A DNA stretch of 64,000 bases from contig NZ_CP097329.1 of assembly GCF_030323025.1 (NCBI RefSeq), positions 651,001-715,000 of the forward strand. The letters are read 5' to 3'. Source of the DNA: Pseudanabaena mucicola str. Chao 1806 (GTDB lineage Bacteria; Cyanobacteriota; Cyanobacteriia; Pseudanabaenales; Pseudanabaenaceae). The notes beneath the pieces were generated by a model. That model was not told the DNA's origin, made no database searches, and saw nothing but the letters and a program-made list of their open reading frames with translations. This document shows positions 39,259-48,870 of the stretch, one piece after another. Each line of letters begins with the position of its first letter. Position 1 is the stretch's first letter. The translations under genes and the position numbers were made by a program.

Positions 39259-39709
39259 TGGATATCCCTGACACTCATTCCTCGGGCATACAAGGCGATG
39301 ATCTTTTCGTCTAGTCCTGATAAGCAGCTTTGCCCTTTCTTTACCATCTGTGGTTCAAACTCGCCTTAGCGATCTCGGGGGACTGCGATTTCGGCTACGC
39401 CAAAGTCGCCTTGGAGCTTTTTCTGGCTATAGCCGTTGCGACTGTTGGTTTGTCCTTCTGGTCTCAGTTCATGCTTTCCGTAGCCTAGATGGGTTGATAG
39501 TTCTGCTTCTAATGCTCGTTCCACCAGCGCGGTGGTTAGTTGTTTCAAGATTCCTCCTTCTCCGAATAGGTCAGGTGGTGTTTTGTATTCTTTCAGTAAT
39601 TCATCTAACAGTTCTTTGCGGATATTCATCTTTTTGGTGTTAGTTATTGTGTATCTTGATTGTCTCTCTGTATATATCCTAGACTTTACACATTTCACTT
39701 TACACTCTC
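39259..39709 (-). pseudogene. IS256-family 5' fragment (third copy)
   Basis: The minus strand carries the element end GAGAGTGTAAAG and the first 115 or so codons of the same transposase as copies A and B ([20 protein letters not shown]). An in-frame stop follows PRDR, and the fragment breaks off inside [17 protein letters not shown]. It is more diverged than A and B, so older. Confidence 0.88.
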
Positions 39710-40206
39710 CTCTGCTCAAGGCTTTGGAGCACTTACCTCAAACTACGTCAGCCCTTAGCTATGCTGAAGAGTTTGACAAATCTCACAGTCGTCAAGTGCG
39801 TCGTCGTGTTTGGGTTTATCGTGCACCGACTCGCCTGCGTGAACATTGGTCGTCTCTACAGTCCTTAATTTATGTCGAACGTGAGGGCTGGCGTGATGCA
39901 CAGCCTTTTGTCGAGTCAGTTGGTTATATTTCTGATTTGTCTCTCAAGGCTTCTCAGTTTCTTGACCCAAGTCGCCTACACTGGGGGATTGAAAATCGCT
40001 TACATTGAGTGCGCGATGTCCTTTTTCAAGAGGATACGGGTTTACGTCGTGGTGGTAATGCTACTACTATTTGGGCAATTATTCACTGTTTTATCTTGAC
40101 CACTGTTCGTCGCCTTAGCTATCGCACAATTCCTCAGAGTCAAAGGGTTCTCGCTAATCAAGTTCATCAAGTTTTTGCTATTCTCTCTTGCTCTTTTTCT
40201 TATTGA
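39710..40206 (+). pseudogene. ISAs1-family transposase, C-terminal remnant with a nonsense codon
   Basis: It reads LSYAEEFDKSHSRQVRRRVW, SLIYVEREGW and DPSRLHWGIENRLH, then TGA at 40006, then VRDVLFQEDTGLRRGGNA. The unbroken form of this signature is HWxIENxLHWVRDV, so TGG became TGA. The N-terminal part was lost at the IS256 fragment border. Confidence 0.87.
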
Positions 40207-40269
40207 TTTCCTCTTTCTAAATTTTCTGCCTCTCCGTTCCTGTTTGCTTTTCCGAAAATGAAACCACTC

Positions 40270-40353
40270 TGCTCTCCATTAATGGGAGAGGGGGAGCTAG
40301 ACTAATTTCTTGTTCCCCTCTCCCATTAATGGAGAGGGGCTAGGGGTGAGGGT
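40270..40353. repeat. Intergenic palindromic repeat (family 6)
   Basis: CTCTCCATTAATGGGAGAG and CCCTCTCCCATTAATGGAGA flank a short linker, ending GGGGCTAGGGGTGAGGG, the same terminal word as in the cobN insertion at 17620-17713. Confidence 0.8.
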
Positions 40354-40453
40354 CTTAGAAACTTCCACGTAACATCACCCGTTAGATCAATTCACACCCA
40401 CGAGAATGGAGTTGCTTATATGGTAATCTAGTATATTTGCATCTTTTGCAAAT

Positions 40454-40551
40454 AAGTAGCTCAACTTAATTAAAACCCAAACCAGAGTTTTGTTTCGCCC
40501 GCGTAGCGGGCGGAACAAAACTCTCGGTTTTTAGTTTACTTATGTCTAGCT
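40454..40551 (+). repeat. 98-bp MITE (family 4, copy b)
   Basis: Near-identical to 37431-37528 in length, ends and orientation, and flanked by a 3-bp duplication AAT (40451-40453 and 40552-40554). Confidence 0.85.
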
Positions 40552-40781
40552 AATTATTTGCATTTATGAATACTTAACTGTAGTTTCAGAAAAACTTGTA
40601 ATGCCGAATTTCAAACTGATATGGTGTTTTATATAGGAACTAACTTAAAAATTCTTCCCAGAAACAATGCACCAGTTAATTTAAATGAGTTTGATTTACC
40701 AACCTTTATTGTAAAAATTTCGGCGACTACAATTTAGGAAAATATCAGAAATTAGCGAAACCTGCGGCAACAACCTTATTT

Positions 40782-43004
40782 ATGACAAGCGATTCTTTAC
40801 AGCAAACACTGAAACAATATTTTGGTTATGACTCCTTTAGGGCAGGTCAACGTGAGATTATTGAGGCACATCTGGCTGGGCGGGATACCTTGGCAATTAT
40901 GCCAACAGGGGGTGGAAAATCCATTTGCTTTCAACTGCCTGCATTATTAAAAGATGGTGTCACTATCGTTGTTTCGCCATTGATCGCTTTAATGCAGGAT
41001 CAAGTTACGGCGCTTAAAGAGAATGGTATTGGCGCAACTTTTTTAAATAGTACTTTGTCAGTTCGAGAAGCGAATCTACGTTCGCAGGCAGTTTTAGATG
41101 GAGTGATTAAATTAACTTATGTAGCTCCCGAACGTTTATTTGCTCAGCAGTTCATCGAGTTTTTAAAGATTGTTAATCAAAAAATTGGTATTGCGGGATT
41201 TGCGATCGATGAGGCACACTGCGTATCAGAATGGGGGCATGATTTTCGTCCTGAATATCGTCAATTGCGACAGATACGCCAGTTATATCCTGATGTACCT
41301 GTAATTGGCTTGACTGCAACGGCAACTGAACGTGTCCGTGAAGATATTAGCCAACAGTTAGGAATGTATCAGCCATATATCCATGTTGCTAGTTTCAATC
41401 GTACTAATCTTTATTATGAAGTTATTCCTAAACAAGGAACCGAGCAATCCTATCTGAATCTCTTACAGCAAATTAAAAGAATGCAAGGTTCAGGGATCGT
41501 CTATTGTCTCAGTCGGAAGCGGGTAACTGAGATTGCTGAGAGATTGAGAGAGGATGGTATTGCCGCAATTCCCTATCATGCAGGCTTAAGCGCAAAGGAA
41601 AGAGAAGAAAATCAGACGCGCTGGATTCGTGATGATGTGCAGGTGATGGTTGCTACGATCGCATTTGGGATGGGCATCAATAAGCCTGATGTCAGGTTTG
41701 TGATTCATTATGATTTGCCCAGAAATATTGAAGGCTATTATCAGGAATCGGGACGAGCAGGACGTGACGGTGAAGATTCTCACTGTACTTTGTTTTTGGG
41801 CTATCAGGATTTAGAAACAATTAAATATTTGATCGCGCAGAAGGTCGATCCCCATAGTAATGAGCCATTAGAAGCAGAACAACGTATCGCCTATCAGCAA
41901 CTGCGCCAAGTCGTAGACTATGCTGAGGGTGTGACCTGTCGCCGCGCTATTCTCCTCCGTTATTTTGGTGAGAACTTTCATGGCAATTGCCGCAACTGTG
42001 ATAACTGCCTCACACCTAAGCCAATGGAAGATTGGACAGTGGAATCACAAAAGTTTTTATCCTGTGTGGCAAGAACTAAGGAGCGCTTCGGAGCAGGGCA
42101 TATCATCGATGTATTGCGTGGTTCTCGCAAAGAAAAGGTTTTGCAACACCAGCATGATCAACTCTCGACCTATGGTATTGGGAAAGATCGCAGTCTTGAC
42201 GAATGGCGACAACTTTCGCGATCGCTACTTCATCAAGGTTATTTAACCCAAACAACTGATGGTTATGCCATTCTCAAACTTAATGATCGCAGTTGGGAAG
42301 TGATGCGGGGTCAGCGTAATGTGCTACTGCCAATAGAACGGGATACGGAACCTGCAACCGTTGTTGAACGGGAAACGAGCGAAAGCCCTGTTGATGTCGA
42401 AATTCTCTTTAAGAGACTCCGCTTATTACGCAAAAATCTTGCCGATGGACAGGAAGTCCCTCCCTATGTGATTTTCAGTAATGCTACGCTCAATCAAATG
42501 GCAGAGCAGCAACCCACTACGCGCAAGGATTTTGCCAAACTATCGGGTGTTGGTGCAAAAAAATTAGAACAGTATGCCGATGATTTTATCGCGATTATTC
42601 TCGAACATCATCTCCAATATCCACCTGCGGAGCCTACAGCATCAGTAAACTCTAGGGTAAAGCCAGAATCTGTTACACCCAAAGCGAAGATTTCTAAGGT
42701 AAGTACACAGCGCGAAACCCTAGCCATGTACGAGAATGGTCTAGATATCGACGAAATCGCTCGCGATCGCGGATTAAAACCTGCAACAGTCTGGACGCAT
42801 CTGACGCAATTATTAGAATCTGGCTATGCTATTAATATTGATCGCCTTGTATCTCCAGAACGCCAAAACGTCATTTATGAAGCTCTAGAAGTCATTGGTG
42901 GTGATTCTCTGCGAAATCTCTTCGATCATCTTCGAGAGGAATATACCTACGATGAGATTAAAGTTGTGCGAGCTATCTGGCAAAACGAAAATGAACCTCT
43001 ATAA
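40782..43004 (+). CDS. recQ: ATP-dependent DNA helicase RecQ
   Basis: This 740-aa 3'-5' DNA helicase acts in recombination and stalled-fork repair. Its motifs are Walker A MPTGGGKSICFQLPAL, the DEAH box FAIDEAHCVSEWGHDFRPEY, and motif VI QESGRAGRDGE. The zinc-binding cysteines lie in VTCRRAILLRYFGE and CRNCDNCL. RQC, HRDC (about residues 535-605) and a C-terminal helix-turn-helix (HTH_40-like, about 640-735, ENGLDIDEIARDRGLKPATV) follow. The ATG at 40782 gives the normal N-terminus. Confidence 0.94.
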   Translation: MTSDSLQQTLKQYFGYDSFRAGQREIIEAHLAGRDTLAIMPTGGGKSICFQLPALLKDGVTIVVSPLIALMQDQVTALKENGIGATFLNSTLSVREANLRSQAVLDGVIKLTYVAPERLFAQQFIEFLKIVNQKIGIAGFAIDEAHCVSEWGHDFRPEYRQLRQIRQLYPDVPVIGLTATATERVREDISQQLGMYQPYIHVASFNRTNLYYEVIPKQGTEQSYLNLLQQIKRMQGSGIVYCLSRKRVTEIAERLREDGIAAIPYHAGLSAKEREENQTRWIRDDVQVMVATIAFGMGINKPDVRFVIHYDLPRNIEGYYQESGRAGRDGEDSHCTLFLGYQDLETIKYLIAQKVDPHSNEPLEAEQRIAYQQLRQVVDYAEGVTCRRAILLRYFGENFHGNCRNCDNCLTPKPMEDWTVESQKFLSCVARTKERFGAGHIIDVLRGSRKEKVLQHQHDQLSTYGIGKDRSLDEWRQLSRSLLHQGYLTQTTDGYAILKLNDRSWEVMRGQRNVLLPIERDTEPATVVERETSESPVDVEILFKRLRLLRKNLADGQEVPPYVIFSNATLNQMAEQQPTTRKDFAKLSGVGAKKLEQYADDFIAIILEHHLQYPPAEPTASVNSRVKPESVTPKAKISKVSTQRETLAMYENGLDIDEIARDRGLKPATVWTHLTQLLESGYAINIDRLVSPERQNVIYEALEVIGGDSLRNLFDHLREEYTYDEIKVVRAIWQNENEPL

Positions 43005-43009
43005 CGACC

Positions 43010-44251
43010 TTAGACAAGCAACTTAAACTTAAGTAACCAACCGATCACACCACCAGCGATTATTAACCAAGCGGAATTGAACTTGGGAAATTTGAGCAAA
43101 ATTGTGAGACTAGCGATCGCCAATACAACTGTCCAAATATCAATCAAAGTACTCCTCCCTAATTCCCATGCCACGGCTGCCATCAAGCCAATAGAAGCAG
43201 CATTTACGCCATCGAGAAAACCTGATGTCCAAGGAGATTTGCGTAAATTAGCCACAAAAGGATTGACCGCTAAGACTAGGATAAACGCTGGTAAAAAAAT
43301 GCCAACCGTGGCAGCGATCGCTCCCAAGTTTCCTGCTAAGAGATAGCCAATGAAGGTAGCCGTAGTTAAAACAGGTCCTGGAGTAAATTGCCCGATTGCT
43401 ACCGCATCTAACAATTGCTGTGATGTCAGCCAATGGGTGCGATCAACAAATTCTTGTTGCACAAAGGCAAGCAAAACATAGCCACTCCCATATAGCACAG
43501 ACCCAATTTTTAAAAAACTGAAAAATACGGTATGCCAAGGCTTTGGTGTGATAGTAGGTGTGATATTTGTGGTGATCGCCCCTAAAGGTAAGGGAACAGA
43601 TGAAAAAGGAAAAAAGAAAATTGATAGGGATTTAGAATTTTTCGAGGATATTAAATTGCGAACAAGGCTAACTACTACACCCGCACCTAGCATTAATGTA
43701 ACTTCATTAATTTGGAGAAAGTACATAGCTAAAACTACAAGCCCTGCAATCCAAGTGGGAATATTTTTCAAAGCAGATTTCCCAAGTTTCCAGAGGGATT
43801 GGGCAATAATTGCAATAATTACGGGTTTAACTCCATAAAGCAACCAACCTACCGCAGGAAGTTTCTGATATTCGACATAGATGATCGCCAATCCCCAGAC
43901 TAATAACATCGCAGGCAAGATAAAACAAGTTCCTGCCACGATTAATCCCTGCCATCCCGCTTGCTCCAAACCAATATGAATGACTAACTCCGTTGAGTTC
44001 GGACCAGGAATAAGATTGCTAATACTTAACAAGTCTAATAACTTTTCGCGACTGAGCCAGCGCCGATGCTGCACGACTTCCAATTCAATCTGGGCAATAT
44101 GCGCTGCAGGTCCTCCAAAGGCGATTGAGCCTAACCTTCCAAATACCAATGCTAATTCCCATAGTGGAGTTTTGGATTTTGGTTGAGGCTCTGACAACAC
44201 ATCACTTGATAAAATTTCTGATTCTGGATCTGGTTTGGTATACTCGGACAT
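43010..44251 (-). CDS. chrA: Chromate transporter, CHR family (two-domain form)
   Basis: This 413-aa membrane protein is built as an inverted tandem duplication of two CHR domains. Each half has the FGxG-type motif (RLGSIAFGGPAAHIAQIE and KIGSVLYGSGYVLLAF) and a GP motif (LIPGPNSTELVIHIG and FTPGPVLTTATFIG). Long-chain members export chromate, though in many bacteria the natural substrate is uncertain. Its stop is 6 bp from that of recQ (convergent), with no separate terminator visible. Confidence 0.9.
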   Translation of the reverse strand: MSEYTKPDPESEILSSDVLSEPQPKSKTPLWELALVFGRLGSIAFGGPAAHIAQIELEVVQHRRWLSREKLLDLLSISNLIPGPNSTELVIHIGLEQAGWQGLIVAGTCFILPAMLLVWGLAIIYVEYQKLPAVGWLLYGVKPVIIAIIAQSLWKLGKSALKNIPTWIAGLVVLAMYFLQINEVTLMLGAGVVVSLVRNLISSKNSKSLSIFFFPFSSVPLPLGAITTNITPTITPKPWHTVFFSFLKIGSVLYGSGYVLLAFVQQEFVDRTHWLTSQQLLDAVAIGQFTPGPVLTTATFIGYLLAGNLGAIAATVGIFLPAFILVLAVNPFVANLRKSPWTSGFLDGVNAASIGLMAAVAWELGRSTLIDIWTVVLAIASLTILLKFPKFNSAWLIIAGGVIGWLLKFKLLV

Positions 44252-44430
44252 ATTTTTTTGAAATTATCTGCGACATACTAAATTAAATAAATTCCAACTA
44301 GATTTAAGTTATGTATAGAGTTTCTAGATAAAAAGCATTAGTAATAATTGACTCTGCTGAGCATACACAAAGCTCTATACTTTTTGTAAGTATCCCAGAA
44401 TACTAAATATTTTTTGCCAAAGATATTGTC

Positions 44431-45021
44431 ATGGTAGACATGCTCAAATCCCTAAAGACACAAGAGTTATCAAATACTGAAAGCTCTAACGGTGAATATG
44501 TTCATTCTTCTGAGCCGATGTTTTACTACTTTGCTTATGGCTCCTGTATGTGTCCTGTGGATTTAAAGCGATCGCTCGGTGAGTCTGCCCATCAATATGT
44601 TGTTGGTGTCGCCCGTTTAAATGGTTACAAGCTTGGCTTTTATTACCGTTCACCTCATCGCGGTTGTGGTTGCTTAGATATTGTCAAAGATCCTAGCTCT
44701 TATGTAGAAGGAGTCCTCTATTGCTTGCCACTGCGTCTTAGCGATCGCTTAGATATTCGCGAAGATGTCTCAAAAGGTGGTTATCAACATGAATTGATCT
44801 CCGTAATAGTTAATCAAAAAGTTTATACCAATGTCAGAACCTATAGTGTTGTCAATAAGCTAGCCCGAGAACTTGCACCTAATGATTGGTATTCCAACGT
44901 GGTCTTACGAGGTGCATCTACCTGCGGTTTAACCGAAAATTATTTCTGGCAATTGTTCTATCACATTTATAAATTACAGTCCTACAGTTATAACTATCAT
45001 AACTATCAAGAATGCGGCTAA
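44431..45021 (+). CDS. Gamma-glutamylcyclotransferase-like (GGCT/AIG2 fold) protein
   Basis: This 196-aa protein opens, after about 25 variable residues, with MFYYFAYGSCMCPVDLKRS, the substrate-loop signature YGSxM of the GGCT fold. RLNGYKLGFYYRS and GVLYCLPL follow. The general-base Glu may be in YVEGVLY or LDIREDV. Such proteins degrade gamma-glutamyl peptides, but many are uncharacterised. It is divergent from chrA. An internal ATG (44437) is an equally possible start. Confidence 0.78.
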   Translation: MVDMLKSLKTQELSNTESSNGEYVHSSEPMFYYFAYGSCMCPVDLKRSLGESAHQYVVGVARLNGYKLGFYYRSPHRGCGCLDIVKDPSSYVEGVLYCLPLRLSDRLDIREDVSKGGYQHELISVIVNQKVYTNVRTYSVVNKLARELAPNDWYSNVVLRGASTCGLTENYFWQLFYHIYKLQSYSYNYHNYQECG

Positions 45022-45336
45022 TGGAATTGCGGTACTTTGTACCATACTTTTAAAGACATGTATAAATTAGAGTACCTGTGGCTTCTATTCTGCTCAGCCA
45101 GCTTTGGCTAAGCAGAATAGAAGCTATATATAAACTTGGTAGGGCAATTTTTATTGGTACATCCCTTATTGCTATAAAAGTTTTCATTTTGTCTACAGTA
45201 AAATGAAAACTTTTATAATAAACTTCTTGTGATTTACGCAAGTCAACAGAGTAGATTGAGTTTTGAGTAGATGTGGTAGGGGTTTTGCCCGTGCCACATC
45301 TACTCACTGCGTAAGTCAAAAGATTATGAGAAAGCG
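45022..45336. other. 315-bp gap with three successive palindromes
   Basis: Hairpins occupy 45081-45124 (arms GCTTCTATTCTGCT and its complement), 45173-45215 (ATAAAAGTTTTCATTTT and its complement) and 45229-45320 (inner GAGTAGATGTGG/CCACATCTACTC, outer ATTTACGCAAGTCAA and TGCGTAAGTCAA). The second has the form of a terminator; the third resembles the ACTTACGCA-ended repeats seen at 37711. No gene is supported. Confidence 0.6.
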
Positions 45337-46185
45337 ATGAAAAAGCCAATTACAGAACGTATTGCCCAACTAGATCCACAGCATGATTGCCAAGAAATTG
45401 TCTTTTTACTTACGTATCAAGTTTTTCCTTGGGATATTGAGCGAGCTTTAGAATTTGCCCTATTTCGCACCTATGCTATTCCTGCCATCTCTAGGCTCTT
45501 AGCAAAAACAGGAGAATTGATTAAGCGACCCCGTAAGCGTTACGACGATACAGAACTAATCATGTCGGAAATTGTTGAACATGGCTATGATAGCGATCGC
45601 GGTCAAAGAGCCTTACGGCGCATGAACCAAATGCATGGGCGATTTCCAATTAGCAACGAAGACTTTATCTATGTCCTCAGCACATTCATTTACGAACCAA
45701 TTCGTTGGTTAGATCGCTATGGATGGCGATCGCTAACTCGTAATGAGCAACTAGCTTGTTTTTACTTTTATCGAGAGGTGGGCTTACGGATGCATATTCG
45801 TGATATTCCTGAGAATTTTGATCAATTTGAGCAGTTTAATCGAAATTACGAGCAGAAGCATTTTGCACTTGCACCTTCAAACCGCATCATCGCGAAAGTG
45901 ACGGTAAATTTATTTTTAAGTTTTTATTTACCACGATTACTATGGTCACTGGGCAGACCTATGATTTATGCAGCCATTGATGACCCTTTAATGGCTGCAC
46001 TTTCGCTTCCTTGTCCACCTATCTTTTTACGCAAAATGGTTACAGGGACTCTAAAATTACGCGGCAAAATTGTCGGCTTTTTGCCTGAACGTCGCGAACC
46101 TCTGCTAGGCACTCATCGCAAGCGTCCATCTTATCCTGAAGGTTACCAAATTGAAGAACTAGGCACATTCTCTAGAGATTGCTAA
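45337..46185 (+). CDS. Oxygenase MpaB family protein (DUF2236)
   Basis: This 282-aa protein has the pattern of the MpaB/rubber-oxygenase-like family: HGRFPISNEDFIYVLSTFIY, then YEPIRWLDRYGWRSLTRNE, FYREVGLRMHIRDIP and a C-terminal helical part. Family members are haem b oxygenases with conserved Arg, Lys and His residues. His in MHGRFPI and in RMHIRDIP are candidates for haem contact. The substrate in cyanobacteria is not known. The ATG is 15 bp downstream of a repeat hairpin. Confidence 0.82.
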   Translation: MKKPITERIAQLDPQHDCQEIVFLLTYQVFPWDIERALEFALFRTYAIPAISRLLAKTGELIKRPRKRYDDTELIMSEIVEHGYDSDRGQRALRRMNQMHGRFPISNEDFIYVLSTFIYEPIRWLDRYGWRSLTRNEQLACFYFYREVGLRMHIRDIPENFDQFEQFNRNYEQKHFALAPSNRIIAKVTVNLFLSFYLPRLLWSLGRPMIYAAIDDPLMAALSLPCPPIFLRKMVTGTLKLRGKIVGFLPERREPLLGTHRKRPSYPEGYQIEELGTFSRDC

Positions 46186-46222
46186 TGATTACTTCTATTC
46201 TCTTAAGTATAGTTGTTTTGAA

Positions 46223-46265
46223 CTTAACACCAAGGGCTTCGACTTCGCTCAGCCCTCGGTGTAAG
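46223..46265. repeat. Palindromic repeat after the MpaB-like gene
   Basis: Arms CTTAACACCAAGGGCT and AGCCCTCGGTGTAAG surround TCGACTTCGCTC. A smaller hairpin, AGTAAAACTGCTTCGCAGCA, occupies 46361-46383. Neither has a terminator T-run on the gene strand. Confidence 0.55.
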
Positions 46266-46391
46266 TTAGCTGAGCGCAATTGAAGTTGTAGTTTTTATTT
46301 GAATTATCTATATATTTACTCAATGCTTAATTGAGATGCTCCCACAAATTTCTAATAAATAAGTAAAACTGCTTCGCAGCACTACTTATTC

Positions 46392-47204
46392 TTATTTATA
46401 GAATGGTTTGACAATTTCCTGCGCCATTGGCAATAACTCATGATGGCTAATTACTAAAGTTGGGAAACTGCGACTACTGTAATTTTTGCCCATCTCTAAT
46501 GGAAATATGTTTGACGATGCTTCTAAAGGAATCCAAATCGCCCCGATCGCTTTTAGGACGACCCAAACTGCCGCAATATCCCAAATTTTGGGAGTTGCTT
46601 CTACTGCGCCAATGGTAGAGCCAAGTGCAACCGTCAAAATATTGTAACTAGCTACTCCTAACATTCTTAACTTAAAAGGGAATTTCGCTCTGCCCATCTT
46701 TTCAAGACTACGGGAACAGGCGCTAAAAAAGTAATTACCAAGGGCATGAGGATCAGGAGATTCTGATAATAAAAGAATGGGATTGTCATTCAAAAATGCG
46801 GCGGAGCCATGCTCATCTGACCAACCATAGATATTTTGACGTAATGGCGGTATCGCGACATAACCAAACACAGGTGTACCACGATGTAATAGTCCTAAGG
46901 AAATTCCCCAAATCGGAATTCCCCTTGCGAAGTTGGTTGTGCCATCAAGGGGATCAACGACCCAAGCCCATTCGCGATCAGGTAAGACTTGCGTTGATTC
47001 TTCCGTTAAAACTCCAAAATCAGGAAATTTTTTTTCTAAAGCTGCCTTGATATAAGCATCTGCCCATTGATCGCTTTTGGTGACGAGGCTACCATCATCT
47101 TTAGCAATCGCTACTCGTGCCTGTTCAAAATCATGCAGCAGGCGATCTCCAACTTGTTTAGTCAGTTCTTGGATAAAGGGAAGAATTTGTTGCCAATTAT
47201 TCAT
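46392..47204 (-). CDS. Inositol monophosphatase family protein
   Basis: A 270-aa Mg-dependent phosphatase of the IMPase/FBPase/CysQ superfamily. The metal-binding motifs are GVLTEEST (Glu pair) and VVDPLDGTTNFARGIPIW, with the second Asp motif KIWDIAAVWVVLKAIGA. In the last block the usual GG after the helix is IGA. Related cyanobacterial enzymes dephosphorylate inositol phosphate, histidinol phosphate or sugar bisphosphates, so the substrate is open. Confidence 0.88.
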   Translation of the reverse strand: MNNWQQILPFIQELTKQVGDRLLHDFEQARVAIAKDDGSLVTKSDQWADAYIKAALEKKFPDFGVLTEESTQVLPDREWAWVVDPLDGTTNFARGIPIWGISLGLLHRGTPVFGYVAIPPLRQNIYGWSDEHGSAAFLNDNPILLLSESPDPHALGNYFFSACSRSLEKMGRAKFPFKLRMLGVASYNILTVALGSTIGAVEATPKIWDIAAVWVVLKAIGAIWIPLEASSNIFPLEMGKNYSSRSFPTLVISHHELLPMAQEIVKPFYK

Positions 47205-47334
47205 AAAAATGTTTAATTCTAGATAATACCCAAAAATCTATCTCTTGGGCTTGGATTACATCCGTGACAACATCAGCAAATTTTGCGGCCAATTAAGTTT
47301 GTCTTTTGGAAATTCACACAAGCGAAATCGGAAC

Positions 47335-47420
47335 CTAAGTGATTCGCACTCGTAATTCCGAATCACTCAAATTAGCATCACAGAGGCTCGCTTCATATAA
47401 ACTCGCAGTTGTAAAGATGT
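47335..47420 (-). pseudogene. Fragment of a pentapeptide-repeat protein
   Basis: The minus strand reads TTASLYEASLCDANLSDSEL, matching the A(D/N)LXX rhythm of pentapeptide repeats for about four turns, then stops. There is no start and no continuation. It is weak but patterned. The rest of the 47205-47423 gap shows no gene. Confidence 0.35.
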
Positions 47421-47423
47421 AAA

Positions 47424-47504
47424 GGTAGTGCTGCAAAGTAATTTTTTTAGTAATTATGTTGTGGGCGCTTCGCGCTCGCAACATAATTACATTGCATGAC
47501 TACC
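47424..47504 (+). repeat. 81-bp MITE-like palindromic repeat (family 1, copy b)
   Basis: Bounded by GGTAGTGCTGCAAAGTAATT and, inverted, GGTAGTCATGCAATGTAATT. It is exactly the same length as the inverted copy at 4504-4584. Inner arms AATTATGTTG and CAACATAATT carry compensating changes relative to that copy (ATT-GTG to ATT-ATG on both arms). Confidence 0.8.
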
Positions 47505-47621
47505 ATATATTCCTTATTGTGAAACCAAGCATATTTGGTAATCGCCAACATCCTTGATATAAATGAATTATGAGACCAAGTACAGCGCAAGAAACGCGAT
47601 GTACTTAAAAATATAAAATCT

Positions 47622-48734
47622 ATGCTTAACTTTGCCTATCATTATGGGGTACGCCCCCTGCTGTTTTCTCTTGCTCCTGAATTAGCTCATCATTTGGCGA
47701 TCGCCACTTGCCGGCAAGTTAGTAACTCATCAGCATTACAAATGATCGCAAAATCTAGCTTTTGCTATAACGATGGGCGGCTCTCACAAACCCTATGGAA
47801 CTTGAAATTTGCGAATCCTGTGGGCTTAGCTGCTGGATTCGATAAAAACGCTGAAGCGATCGGGGCGTGGGAACATTTAGGTTTCGGTTTTGCAGAAGTG
47901 GGGACAATTACCGCAAAGGCACAGTCGGGCAATCCTCAACCAAGGCTATTTCGTTTGCCAAGCGATCATGCAGTTCTTAATCGTATGGGCTTTAACAATC
48001 GTGGTGCATCCGCAACCGCGATCGCCATCCAAAATTATTTGGCAGATCATAAGCTTAGTATTCCCCTCGGCATCAACCTTGGTAAATCCAAAGTGACCGA
48101 ACTTGCAGATGCCAAATTTGACTATGCCGAAAGTTTGCGATCACTCTACAATTTTGGCGATTACTTTGTGGTCAATGTGAGTTCTCCGAATACTCCCAAT
48201 TTACGAGATCTACAGGCAACTGACCAGTTATGTGGCATCCTTGCAGAATTGCAACCAATTAATACCGCCAATAAACCAATTCTGGTTAAAATTGCTCCTG
48301 ACTTGAATGATGCCGACATTATCGAAATAGTCCAAGTTAGTCAGGCCTACGGAGTGGCTGGAATTATTGCGACAAATACAACCATTTCACGCCAAAATTT
48401 AACAACTACACATCTATCAATAACAGGTAAACCTGTCACCGAGGAAGCAGGTGGTATCAGTGGTCAACCCCTACGAGATCGCTCTTTAGCTGTTATAAAT
48501 CTGATCTGGCAAAACACCAATGGTAGTTTACCGATCATCGGTGTCGGTGGTATTTTCAACACCGATGATGCTTGGCAAAAGATCACAGCTGGTGCAGCGA
48601 TCGTGCAGGTCTACACAGGTTTAATTTATGAAGGACCTTTAGTAGTGAAACAAATTTTGCAAGGCTTGGTCGCTAAGCTCGAAGCCAATGGTTTAGATAA
48701 TATTCAACAAGCGATCGGTCTAGACCACCGTTAG
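47622..48734 (+). CDS. pyrD: Dihydroorotate dehydrogenase (quinone), class 2
   Basis: This membrane-associated FMN enzyme oxidises dihydroorotate to orotate in pyrimidine synthesis, passing electrons to quinone. The N-terminal amphipathic helices characteristic of class 2 are present (residues 1-40). VGLAAGFDKNAEAIG, MGFNNRGA, VNVSSPNTPNLRDLQ (catalytic Ser), IATNTTISR, GGISGQPLRDRS and VGGIFNTDDAW complete the FMN barrel. 370 aa is normal length. A hairpin follows the stop. Confidence 0.95.
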   Translation: MLNFAYHYGVRPLLFSLAPELAHHLAIATCRQVSNSSALQMIAKSSFCYNDGRLSQTLWNLKFANPVGLAAGFDKNAEAIGAWEHLGFGFAEVGTITAKAQSGNPQPRLFRLPSDHAVLNRMGFNNRGASATAIAIQNYLADHKLSIPLGINLGKSKVTELADAKFDYAESLRSLYNFGDYFVVNVSSPNTPNLRDLQATDQLCGILAELQPINTANKPILVKIAPDLNDADIIEIVQVSQAYGVAGIIATNTTISRQNLTTTHLSITGKPVTEEAGGISGQPLRDRSLAVINLIWQNTNGSLPIIGVGGIFNTDDAWQKITAGAAIVQVYTGLIYEGPLVVKQILQGLVAKLEANGLDNIQQAIGLDHR

Positions 48735-48740
48735 GCTTCA

Positions 48741-48783
48741 GCAAATTTTTGTAGTGTGGCTTTACCGCACCACAAAAATTTTG
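48741..48783 (+). terminator. Terminator hairpin after pyrD
   Basis: Arms AAATTTTTGTAGTGTGG and CCGCACCACAAAAATTT, mismatched in two places, with a CTTTA loop. It is placed 7 bp after the pyrD stop. Confidence 0.55.
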
Positions 48784-48789
48784 CTCTAA

Positions 48790-48870
48790 CCCAGAAGATT
48801 TTTTGAAAGCGTTACAAAGTGCCGCTTTCAAAAAATCTTCTGGATCTTAAGTCAGCGCAAAGCGCTGTAA
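48790..48870. repeat. Palindromic repeat (family 2, copy c)
   Basis: CCAGAAGATTTTTTGAAAGC and its near complement enclose a short loop. It is followed by CTTAAGTCAGCGCAAAGCGCTGTA, as in the copies at 7781 and 9030. The longer ORF reading from 48819 into the next gene starts inside this repeat. Confidence 0.75.

Larger units (their letters stand above)
40207..40781. other. Gene-free region with two palindromic repeats upstream of recQ
   Basis: It holds a family-6 palindrome (40270-40353) and a 98-bp MITE (40454-40551). The last 200 bp is AT-rich with short gene-like scraps but no supported ORF; the recQ promoter should lie here. Confidence 0.6.
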
